A DNA stretch of 64,000 nucleotides from contig NC_030808.1 of the NCBI RefSeq assembly GCF_001704415.2, positions 83,918,594 through 83,982,593 of the forward strand. Direction: 5' to 3'. The position numbers and the translations under genes were made by a program. Position 1 is the first letter of the stretch. Every line of letters starts with the position of its first letter. The notes beneath the pieces were generated by a model that did not search any database, was not told the DNA's origin, and saw nothing but the letters and a program-made list of their open reading frames with translations. The DNA is from Capra hircus (Eukaryota; Chordata; Mammalia; Artiodactyla; Bovidae). This document shows, piece after piece, positions 55,262 to 64,000 of this stretch.

Positions 55262-55455
55262 TAATGACAGTCAATACTTTTATGGTGCCACGTCATGATT
55301 TAAACACTTTTTATGTATTAACTCAATCTTCCCAACAACCCTATGAAGTAGGTCCAATGACTATTTCCATTTTAAAGGCCAAGAAATGGGGGCACACAGA
55401 AATTTAGTAAGTTACTCAAGGTCACACAGCTGAGTAAGTAGCCAAGCCAAACCAT
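55262..55455 (-). repeat. MIR SINE
   Basis: 'ttatgtattaactcaatctt', 'ccctatgaagtaggtccaat', 'agttactcaaggtcacacag' in reverse MIR order; well preserved. Confidence 0.85.
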
Positions 55456-55689
55456 AGTCATTAGGCAACATTGCCTTAAACATTAACATGCTAGCAGTTA
55501 CAGCTCCCACTATAGAGCAACTACTGAAGCTGAGCAGGACCATGTGGGGCTCCTGGGCACAGAAGCCTTTTTGTCCTCCAATTCTTGTTTGTAGGGAACA
55601 GACTCCAGCCTCCATCACCTTCCTTGAGTCCGAAAGGGCAGATTCAAATAGTAGCTAATCAGGGAAGGGGAGATGCAGAGACAAGTGTG

Positions 55690-55890
55690 TGTGCATGCGT
55701 GTTCAGTCACTTCAGTTGCGTTTGATTCTTGCAACCCCATGGACTGTAGCCTGCCAGGCTCCTCTGTCCGTGGGGATTCTCCAGGTGTGAATACTGGAGT
55801 GGGTTGCTGTGCCTTCCTCTAGGGGATCTTTCTGACCCAGGGACTGAACTGTGTTTCTCTTATTGGCAGGTGGGCTCTTTACCACCCAGA
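55690..55890 (-). repeat. Bov-tA SINE nested in LTR copy A
   Basis: Reverse unit from 'gtgttcagtcacttcagttg' to 'gggctctttaccacccagag'. Head is worn. Confidence 0.9.
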
Positions 55891-56007
55891 GATGAAGGAG
55901 GAACAGTCAAGAAACAATAGTGCAGCTTTGGGGCCAAGTCCTGGTTCCACCTCAAAGGATACACAGAATGATATCTTTGAGCTCTTTACAGAACTGTACT
56001 CCACCTG

Positions 56008-56020
56008 CCCCCCCCCCCCC
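56008..56020. repeat. C13 homopolymer
   Basis: Thirteen consecutive C, followed by 'accacttgccccccacc'. Lies in LTR copy A where copy B has 'aacccccagcaaatg'. Confidence 0.9.
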
Positions 56021-56110
56021 ACCACTTGCCCCCCACCAAATGGAAGAAGTTAGTATTCTTAATTCCAGAGATTACAGTTTGATAACCTCAAGAAGTTCAT
56101 TAAGAGACCA

Positions 56111-56282
56111 CCAGGTGGTCCAGTGGTTAAGATTATGCCTTCCAAAGCAGGGGACATGGGTTCGATCCCTGGCTGGAGAACAAAGATCCTACACGCTGCA
56201 GGGCGACTAAGCCCACATGCCTCAACAGAAGGCCCTGCATGCTGCAGCTAAGATCTGACACAGCCCAAACAACAAATAAAAA
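56111..56282 (+). repeat. CHR-type SINE nested in LTR copy A, with TSD
   Basis: 'caggtggtccagtggttaag' to 'aacaacaaataaaaa'. TSD 'aagagacca' at 56102-56110 and 56283-56291. Confidence 0.92.
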
Positions 56283-56584
56283 AAGAGACCATGTGAGGCC
56301 AGGTTAAAGGAACCAGAGAAGCTCATTAGGAGACCACCTGAGGCCAGAATAAAGGAGTACAGACCCTGTGCACTCTCTAATCCTTATTAGCAACCCCGCT
56401 GTTGCTATACAACTCCTCAGCAGATCCCCCTGGGTAGGGGCACACAGTTTTGAGGGAATGAGCCTGCAGTATCCCCATTCGCCTGGCAAAGCAATAGTTA
56501 TTCTTTTCTACTTCACCTAAAACTGTCTTTGAGATTTGATTCTGCGCCAGTGCACATAAGCTGAGCTTTCGGCGTTATTACTGA

Positions 56585-56770
56585 GTGGACTCACCTGCTT
56601 GATCTCATTTCATCCTCACACTGACCCCAAGAGAGAGATACTAATAATCTCATTTTAGAGATTCAGAACCTAGGTTTAGGGTAGGTAAGTAACTTGTCCT
56701 AAGTCATATAGCTGTTATAGAGCTGAATCAAGATCTACCTGACTTCAGAGCCGAGTTAGTAACCACATAG
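56585..56770 (-). repeat. MIR SINE
   Basis: 'catttcatcctcacactgac', 'gtaagtaacttgtcctaagt' and 'gagctgaatcaagatctacc' in reverse MIR order. Confidence 0.85.
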
Positions 56771-57909
56771 TCATATGTCCTTAGAGTGTTATCCACAGGA
56801 TGGCCCATCTCTCCCCTCTACTATCACTATGCTGCATACAACTAAGAGAAAAAAGAACAAACATAAAAGCAAACAGAGAAATATGAATACACTAAGAGAA
56901 AAAAAAAACAACACCTAGAGTGCAAGGGGCTTTCCTGTGAGTAAAAGATATGGGTCTTAGTGAACAGTTTTATTAAATCTTATTTGAATTCTTTGGATAA
57001 TTTTGTTTTTTGATTTTTTTTGCTTACTATTTTTCTTAACTGAATTCTGGGTAGCTGAAATAGATAGGTAGCTGGGTTCTGAAGAGATGAAATGTTACCA
57101 TACACGGAAATAAAATGACTGTTTTGACTTTATGGCCCACATTGAAATATGTCATATTTAACATATGTTTGCACAATTTAGGAATGAGAAATCATTTTTC
57201 TTTACTCTTTTTTTTTTTTACCATGAGCACTTGGCCTTCTTACTTATGCTGTATCACTTTACTCCTACTTCATTTCTCAAGAGTGCTCAGCAAACTGCTT
57301 CAGGAAGCTTTGCACCAGTCTACTAAGTGTGCTGTTTCGCAGCAGTAAGATCGAACAAGTGTCCAACTGTTACTCAGGGGTTACCTCTTTTGTGCAATCT
57401 GTAACTGTTTTCATCCTTGTTTATCCTTATGTCATGATCTCTTTCAATTCTGAGAGCATCTCAGGTGACAGCAGTGACCTCAACTGATGTAGTAGGTGGC
57501 AGAGGACGCCGAAGTCCCTCTGGGGATGAAGGAAGGAGAAATCAGGACTGGTGATCCAGGTTGGAAACAGGACCTTGATTGTTTTAGGGGAGTGACTGGT
57601 TCCTAGAACAGCCTGGCCTCTGCTGTAGGTGTGGCCCTATCAAATAAGGAGCAGCCAGCTTGGGAGGTCAGACCAAGAGAGCATGGCTGAGTCCTACATA
57701 TTCAAGGGTCAATAGTTTCCAGGCTGGAATACAAATTCGTTGTCTTTTATCACTTCTAATAAAATACCTCAAATTTCTCTGCAGTCCCTCTTTGGTCACA
57801 TTATTTAGGATTTTTATTTGTCTGTTCTACAACTATAGCTAACTTAGGATGGAAAAGAATTTACTGGTATGTGTTAAATCAGAATCAGAGAAAAGGTCTA
57901 CAGTCTATT
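56771..57909. other. Unique intergenic DNA between the two LTRs
   Basis: A word 'actaagagaaaaaa' occurs twice (near 56841 and 56891). T-rich runs near 57010 and 57210. No retroviral coding similarity seen. Confidence 0.5.
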
Positions 57910-58325
57910 TTCTATAAGGCTGCTAGAGCAATTTAATACAAATACAAATCATTCAAGTCTCTTTCTTGCATACCAAGAGTTTTTCATTACACGCTAGAAT
58001 AAAACTCTACCAGGCCCTACACCATCTGGCCCTGGCCCTGTTTCCTCATCTCTGCTTCCCCACCTACCCCCATCAGTTCCAGGTAGTCCACCCTCCCCAC
58101 TCTCCCCTGCCTCAGGACCTTTGAACTTATTTTACCTGCTGAAGAAAGCGTCCAGCAGAGTTTTATATAGTTCACTTCTTTATTCACGTATGTTCACTTG
58201 TTTATCACCTCTTTTTCCCAACTTGAAAGTCAACTCTATGACAGCAGGGCTTTATTGCTAAGTTTTCTGAGCTGAGAACAGGGCCAGGCACATAGTAGGC
58301 TCCAATAATGTACTGACTAAATGAG
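57910..58325 (+). repeat. L2 LINE 3' end
   Basis: 'accatctggccctggccctg', 'ctgcctcaggacctttgaac', 'cttgaaagtcaactctatga' and 'gccaggcacatagtaggctc' in L2 order. Confidence 0.85.
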
Positions 58326-58587
58326 AAACCAGGTTATAAGCAGTTCCAGGGACCTCACTGGCAGGAGTTGAGGGGTAATCTCTAAAGAACTGGAATGAAA
58401 AAGCTGAATGGAATATACTAAAAGTTTTCTGAAAAACCATCTAAAGGTTATGGTGACTAATTCTGATTTGTATGTATATGGAGGCAGGGTGGTCAGGAAG
58501 CAGGGGTGGTTCCCACACCAACAAGCAATTCTTCCGGTGGGTGTCCTACAATTCAACTCAATTCTGACACTATCTACCTGGAGATAG
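58326..58587. other. Unique DNA before LTR copy B
   Basis: Nothing recognised. Confidence 0.4.
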
Positions 58588-58984
58588 TGAAACCAAGCAG
58601 GACCCTGTGGGTCTCCTGGGCATGGAAGCCGTTCTATGTCCCTTGTTTCTTGTTTGTAGGGAATAGGCTTCAGCCTCTGTGACCTTCCCTGAGTTTCAAA
58701 GGGCAGATTTAAACAGGGATGGGAGGGGATGAAGAAGTAGGGAAGAAGTCAAGAAACAATAGTGCAGCCTTGGGTCAGGATCTGGTTCCGCCTCAAGGGA
58801 TACACATAATAATATCTTTGAGCTCTTCTGCAGAACTAAACCCCCAGCAAATGAAAGATGTTAACTACCTGATGAAGCATTTTTCATTCCAGAGAGAAAG
58901 TCATAGTTTGATAACCTCCAGAACCAGAGAAACTCATCAGGAGACCACCTGAGTTCAGCTTAAAGGAATTCAAGCCTTATATAC

Positions 58985-60392
58985 TCAATATGCACTCAAT
59001 ATGCCGGCAAATTTGGAAAACTTATCAGTGGCCACAGGGCTGGAAAAGGTCAGTTTTCATTTCAATCCCAAAGAAAGGCAATGCCAAAGAATGCTCAAAC
59101 TACTGCACAATTGCACTCATCTCACACTCTAGTAAAGTAACGCTCAAAATTCTCCAAGCCAGAGTTCACATGAACCGTGAACTTCCAGATATTCAAAGTG
59201 GTTTTAGAAAAGGCAGAGGAACCAGAGGTCAAATTGCCAACATCATTTGGATCATTGAAAAAAGCAAGAGAGTTCCAGAAAAACATCTATTTTTGCTTTA
59301 TTGACTATGCCAAAGCCTTTAACTGTGTGGATCATGATAAACTGTGGAAAATTCTGAAAGAGATGGGAATACCAGACCACCTGACCTGCCTCTTGAGAAA
59401 TCTGTATATAGGTCAAGAAGCAACAGTTAGAACTGGACAAGGAACAACAGACTGGTTCCAAATCGGGAAAGGAATACATCAAGGCTGTATATTGTCACCC
59501 TGCTTATTTAACTCATATGCAGAGTATATCATGAGAAATGCTGGGCTGGATGAAGCACAGGCTGGAATCAAGATTGCTGGGAGAAATATCAATAACCTCA
59601 GATATGCAGATGACACCATCCTTATGGCAGAAAGTGAAGAAGAACTAAAGAAATTCTTGATGAAAGTGAAAGAGGAGAGTGAAAAAGTTGGCTTAAATCT
59701 CAACATTCAGAAAATGAAGATCATGGCATCTGGTCCCATCACTTCATGGCAAATAGATGGGGAAACAGTAGAAACAGTCACAGACTTTACCTTTCGGAGG
59801 GCTCCAGAATCACTGCAGAGGGTGACTGCAGCCATGAAATTAAAAGATGTTTGCTCCTTGGAAGGAAGGTTATGACCAACCTAGATAGCATATTAAGAAG
59901 CAGAGACATTACTTTGCCAACAAAGGTCTGTCTCATCAAAGCTATGGTTTTTCCAGTAGTCATGTATGGATGTGAGAGTTGGACTATAAACAAAGCTGAA
60001 CACCGAAGAATTGATGCTTTTGAACTGTGGTGTTGGAAGGGACTCGAGAGTCCCTTGGACTGCAAGGAGATCCAACCAGTCCATCCTAAAGGAAATCAGT
60101 CCTGAGTGTTCATTGGAAGGACTGATGTTGAAGCTGAAACTCCAATACTTTGGCCACCTGATGTGAAGAACTGACTCATTTGAAAAGACCCTGATGCTGG
60201 GAAAGACTGAAGGTGGGAGAAGAAGGGGATGACAGAAGATGAGATGGTTGGATGGCATCACTCACTGAATAGACGTGAGTTTGAGTAAACTCTGGGAGTT
60301 GGTGATGGACAGGGAGGCCTGGTGTGCTGCAGTCCATGGGGTTGCAAGGAGTCGAACACGACTGAGCGACTGAACTGAACTGAACCGAACTG
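58985..60392 (+). repeat. BovB LINE, longest single-orientation copy, catalytic box intact
   Basis: About 1.4 kb. Encodes the reverse-transcriptase fingers and palm (VFISIPKKGNAKECSN, FRKGRGTRGQIAN, DYAKAFNCVDHDKLW, then YADD at 59603-59614) and the C-terminal region. Two frameshifts break it: an extra A near 59262 and an indel near 59805 ('tttcggagggctcc'). The endonuclease is missing through 5' truncation. Inserted in LTR copy B. Confidence 0.95.
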
Positions 60393-60458
60393 ATACTTAT
60401 TAGCAACCCCACACTTGAACCATTGCTATAAATTTCCTCAGCAAATACTTCCAGGTAG

Positions 60459-60719
60459 GGAATGGCACCCGACTCCAGTACTCTTGCCTGGAAAATCCCG
60501 TGGATGGAGGAGCCTGGTAGGCTGTAGTCCGTGGGGTCACTAAGAGTCAGACACGACTGAGCGACTTCCCTTTCACTTTTCACTTTCATGCATTGGAGAA
60601 GGAAATGGCAACCCACCCCAGTGTTCTTGCCTGGAGAATCCCGGGGATGGGGGAGCCTGGTGGGCTGCTGTCTATGGGGTTGCACAGAGTCGGACACGAC
60701 TGAAGCGACTTAGCAGCAG
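60459..60719 (+). repeat. Bov-A2 dimeric SINE nested in LTR copy B
   Basis: 'aatggcacccgactccagta' to 'gacttagcagcag'. First bases of the unit are missing. Confidence 0.95.
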
Positions 60720-60860
60720 GGACAACCAGTTTGGAGGGCATGAGCCTTCTCTGTTCCCTTTTGCCGGGAAAAGCAATAAAGCTATTCTTTTCTATTTAAC
60801 TCAAAACTCAGTCTCTGAGATTCAGTTTGGTACTGGTGCACAGAGGCTGAGCTTTCAGCA

Positions 60861-61435
60861 TCGTTGGTTTATTATAAAAGGATATAATTCAGGAAGAGCC
60901 AGATGGAAGAGATGCCTAGGGAAAGGTATGGGGAAGTGTACGGAGCTTCCAGGTCCTCTCTGAAGCCACCTTCATAGCACCTCCACTTGTTCACCAACCC
61001 AGATGCTCTCTAAAAAATGTCCTTTGGGGGTTTTTGCGGAGACTTCATTACATATGGAGGATTGATTAAATTATTGGTCACTGGCGATTCAAACTCCAAC
61101 CCTCTCCTGGGAGGTCAGGGGTGGGATTAAAAGTTTCAACCCCTCTAATCATATGGTTGGTTCCCCTGGCAATCAGCCTCCACCCTTAGGTGCTTTCCAA
61201 AAGTCACCTCATCAACCTAAAAGAAAACATCTTTGTTGCTTTCATCACTTTGGAAATTCCAAAAGTTTTAGGAACTCAGTGCCAGAAATGGGGATGAGGA
61301 CCAAATTATATCATATTATAAATGTATTTTTAATAATATATTGTATTACAAATTATATTAGTTATATATTATAAATGTATTTTATATTTTATAAATTATT
61401 ATATTATAAGTCACAATATCATAGCATCAAAGAAC
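60861..61435 (-). mobile_element. Old mammalian LTR-like repeat, reverse
   Basis: 'gtttattataaaaggatata', 'gccagatggaagagatgcct', 'gcggagacttcattacatat' and 'aatcatatggttggttcccc' match an old interspersed repeat I recognise but cannot name. AATAAA on the minus strand near 60868. An AT-rich expansion fills 61300-61420. Confidence 0.5.
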
Positions 61436-61514
61436 AAACAACATAATCGACTATTACTGGACTGAGATCTGGCAGAGGATGGGAGCTCAAAATGTGAATG
61501 CACTGCTACTGAAC

Positions 61515-62149
61515 TGAACTTGGGTTGGCTCGCTCATTAGCAGCAAAGCCAATCTACTGACCCTGGTCTGTAGTGAAAGAAAGTACAGTGTTTATTGCTG
61601 GGTGCGAAGCAAGGGAAATGAAGACAAGACTCAGGTTCTTTCCAACTTGGTCTTCGAATTAGAATATTTTTTTTAAGGGGAAGAACAAAAAGGCTGGAGT
61701 CAATCACAGTCTTGTGCGTTTACGTGCCATTTCTTAACTGTAGTTTAGGGAGTCAGGATGTCTCTGGTTTATGATTCTCTGGCTTAGTGGCCCATGGCTC
61801 AGGGGTCTGTTAGCCTGTCTTGCCCTGGGGAAACAGCCTGAGTTTGTACGTTGGTGATGATACATACAACAGCAACTGTAGTCATCTAACTCCAGTGGAT
61901 TAGTGTTTGGTTAGCACAAGATTGAGGTCATGGAGGATGAGAAAGGGAATAAAGCTTTGGACAGAGATATTAATCATAAGCTTGGGAAGGGAACTAGGTT
62001 TTAGTAGGACTTGGTTTCAATATTACTTGATGACTTTTGCTGCTGACTCAGTGGAGGCAGCCATGAGGCTAAGCTGAGAGCTCACTGAGCTAGAAGTTGT
62101 CAGAATTAGAATCCAGGGCATGCAAAGGGTGTTGTGACCTTATTACTGT
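61515..62149 (-). mobile_element. Possible ruminant ERV-derived sequence, reverse
   Basis: 'gaaagtacagtgtttattgc' gives AATAAA on the minus strand, placed as in an LTR. The rest has no motif I can verify. It may extend to about 62690. Confidence 0.35.
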
Positions 62150-62201
62150 AGCCCTCAAGGTTCCTCTGTCCATGGGATTCTCCAGGCAAGAATACTGGAA
62201 A
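62150..62201 (-). repeat. Bov-tA SINE scrap
   Basis: Only about 50 bases: 'aaggttcctctgtccatggg' and 'caggcaagaatactgga'. Cut at both ends. Confidence 0.85.
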
Positions 62202-62769
62202 CGTTCTCTTTGAGATCAATGGATTAATCATGTCTTATTTTTTCGTATCTTATGATATTTTGACATCTTAAAAATCTTAATGGTGGAGAAGAGCTTCCTT
62301 GGGCTAGTAATTCCTGAAGCTGGTAAATACTTTACTTGGGAGCATGCCTCTCATGTACAAGCCAATCACCTCCTTTATCTAATGCTTACACACTAAGAAA
62401 ATATTTCCCCTGGCCTAAGTCATCCCAAGGCCAGGAACCAAGTAGCTAGAAAGGACCCCATAGCCCAAAGCACACAGTTTATTACTAATAATAACTAATC
62501 CTAAACTGTTTTACTCTGCCCTGCCTTTCTCAAAGACACTCCAGTAAGGGTTCTGGGTTTAGGCTTTTCCCTCTCTCCTGTCTGTCTCCTGACCGCTCAT
62601 GTGGTCTGAGTGATGTGGCCTCTTCTCTCAGGAAATGTGAGTAATTCTTATTTCAATGGCATTAGCTTTCATGTCATCATTCAGTCACCTCAATAAATTA
62701 AAATTCCACAGTTACAAATCGCACAATCAGGAAAAACACAAGGATGCCCATTATAACTATTTCCATTTA
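62202..62769. other. Intergenic DNA, nothing firm
   Basis: No repeat family or gene assigned. Confidence 0.4.
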
Positions 62770-64000
62770 GAACTGTAGCAGAGTCCCGGTCTGGGCCATT
62801 ACATAAGGAAAAGAAATAAGAATTATAAGGATTGGAAAGGAAGAAACAAACTGTCATTGTTTAAAGATGATATGATTATGATAAAACCCAGAACAATCTA
62901 TGAATACAATATAGTTTATAGACAAATTGAGCAGTGGATACAAAGTCAATATAAAAATTTATTTCTATATACCAGCAGCCAATAGTTTAAAAATAAAACA
63001 AAAAAGAGAAAACCATTCAAAATAGCTTAACAAATCAAGTCCCAAGGTATAACTAAAAAACGTGCAAACCCTTTGTGAAGAAAGCTATAAAACTTAATGA
63101 AAGAAAATAAAGGCAACTGAAATGTACCATGTTTATGGATCTGATGACTCCACACCAACAAAAAGAAAAAGGAGGAGGAGGAGAGGAAGAGAAAGAAAAA
63201 AAGGAGAGATATTGAACCCATAATCAATCCACATCATGATAAGTCAGTTTTGGGTAGAAAGTAGGTCTCAATGTCAAACACAAAGAATAAAAAATTTTGA
63301 AGAGAATCTAGGAAAATATCCTTATGATCACTGGCCAGGGAAAGATACTTTAAAACAAGCCACAGAAAATAATCATTGCTGAATTTCGCTGCATGAGTCA
63401 GAAGACACGTTAAGACTCATTAAGAGAAGGAAAAAAAAGTCACAGGGAAGAGAAAAAACATTTGTGACACACCGAACAAAACCAAATATAAAAAGAACTT
63501 CTACAGTGCAATAAAAGACATAACAAATAACGGCAACATCAACAACAAACAAAGACTTAAGACAAAATATCAAATAACCAATAGAAAAATGGAAAAGACA
63601 TGAATCGACAGGTCACAAAAGAGGATGTCTAAATGGTTAATAAACATGTGTAAGGATATCCAAACTCACTGGTAATCAAGATAACGCAAATTAAAACTAC
63701 AGTGAGGTACAACTACTTACCACACTGGGTAAAACTTCAATTCTAACCTTAAGAAGTGTTAGCAAAGATGTGGAATCACAAAAAAATTCATATACTGCTG
63801 GTTGGGTGGCAGGTGGTAAACTAGTTCAACCATTTCAGGAAACTGTTTGACAGTATCCAGCGAATTTGCAGATTTGCATATCTTTTGACACAAATTCCTC
63901 TCCTAAGTATATACCCTAAAAAAAGGTGTGCTTATGTTCACCAGGAGACATGTACAAGAGTATTTAGAGAAGGGTCAATTGAAATAGCCCCAAACTGTAG
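62770..64000 (+). repeat. Old L1 LINE (ORF2 C-terminus and 3' region), runs off the right edge
   Basis: 'gaaataagaattataaggat', 'ctgtcattgtttaaagatga' (ORF2 end), then 'gcaacatcaacaacaaacaa', 'ctcactggtaatcaagataa', 'actgctggttgggtggcagg' and 'cctctcctaagtatataccc'. Many stops. A purine-rich (GGA)n patch lies at 63165-63210. Confidence 0.85.

Larger units (their letters stand above)
55525..56574 (+). mobile_element. Ruminant ERV LTR (copy A) with two SINE insertions
   Basis: Runs from about 'tgaagctgagcaggaccatg' to 'gctgagctttcggcg'. Matches copy B (58588-60860) along its length once insertions are removed: 'ctcctgggcacagaagcc', 'gtcaagaaacaatagtgcag', 'ttgataacctc', 'cttattagcaacccc', 'cagtgcacataagctgagct'. 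Contains an approximately 45-bp internal direct repeat ('ttcattaagagaccac', 'ctcattaggagaccac') that copy B has once. Bov-tA at 55690 and CHR at 56111 interrupt it. Confidence 0.65.
58588..60860 (+). mobile_element. Ruminant ERV LTR (copy B) split by BovB and Bov-A2
   Basis: LTR pieces at 58588-58984, 60393-60458 and 60720-60860 join into one element collinear with copy A. The last piece has AATAAA at about 60774-60779 and ends 'ctgagctttcagca'. No internal retroviral region adjoins it. Confidence 0.65.

Noticed and set aside
55525..60860. A complete endogenous provirus with paired LTRs
   Set aside because: The region between the LTRs contains MIR and L2 relics and no retroviral coding similarity.
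3573..62201. tRNA genes suggested by tRNA-like heads with A/B-box sequence
   Set aside because: All such heads belong to Bov-tA or CHR SINEs; none is followed by a full cloverleaf.
1..64000. CRISPR array, phage, plasmid or bacterial operon
   Set aside because: No regularly spaced repeats, no operon-like gene spacing; the short tandem arrays are microsatellites and the dispersed repeats are ruminant retroelements.

Overview
The window looks like nuclear DNA of a ruminant, most likely a bovid. It is packed with BovB (RTE-clade) LINE copies, tRNA-Glu-derived Bov-tA SINEs and dimeric Bov-A2 SINEs, plus cetartiodactyl CHR-type SINEs, ruminant LTRs and older mammalian MIR, L2, L1, hAT and MaLR/ERVL remnants. 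The sequence alone does not separate cattle from close relatives. No prokaryotic operon, phage, CRISPR array, tRNA or rRNA gene was seen.

One protein-coding gene is supported, at the left edge. A CpG island (about 1960-2790) contains a minus-strand first coding exon that reads MWRWVRQQL and ends at a GTAGGT splice donor. As I remember it, the P4-ATPase (lipid flippase) gene ATP11B starts almost identically (I in place of V) and also has an intron after codon 9. The gene would run leftward, so positions 1-2297 are its first intron and everything right of about 2800 is upstream. In mammals the side of ATP11B away from MCCC1/DCUN1D1 is a long gene-poor interval towards SOX2, which fits the absence of any other gene in the next 61 kb.

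Layout: 1-2297 intron 1; 2298-2800 first exon, probable 5' leader with two short upstream ORFs, and GC-box promoter; 2.8-33 kb AT-rich intergenic DNA with scattered SINEs, BovB 3' ends, MIR/L2/L1 remnants, an MLT2-type LTR (21.6-22.0 kb) and two GC-richer repeat-poor blocks (about 15.88-16.7 and 27.96-28.49 kb); 33-46 kb older L2, L1, MER20 and MaLR sequence cut by young SINEs, with several clear nested insertions; 46-62.7 kb an accessory-like zone with a 5'-inverted BovB, opposing LTRs, a head-to-tail BovB pair and two related LTRs that carry younger insertions; 62.8-64 kb an old L1 that continues past the window end.

The open reading frames outside the first exon are either reverse-transcriptase remnants of BovB, translated SINEs, or chance frames. 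I found no evidence for an undescribed gene system. The most informative items are the ATP11B 5' end with its upstream ORFs, the twin-priming-like BovB inversion, the target site used twice at 22.4-23.3 kb, and the nested LTR region. Repeat family names come from recognising consensus motifs by eye and have not been checked with a repeat-masking program; boundaries are approximate unless a target-site duplication (TSD) is given.
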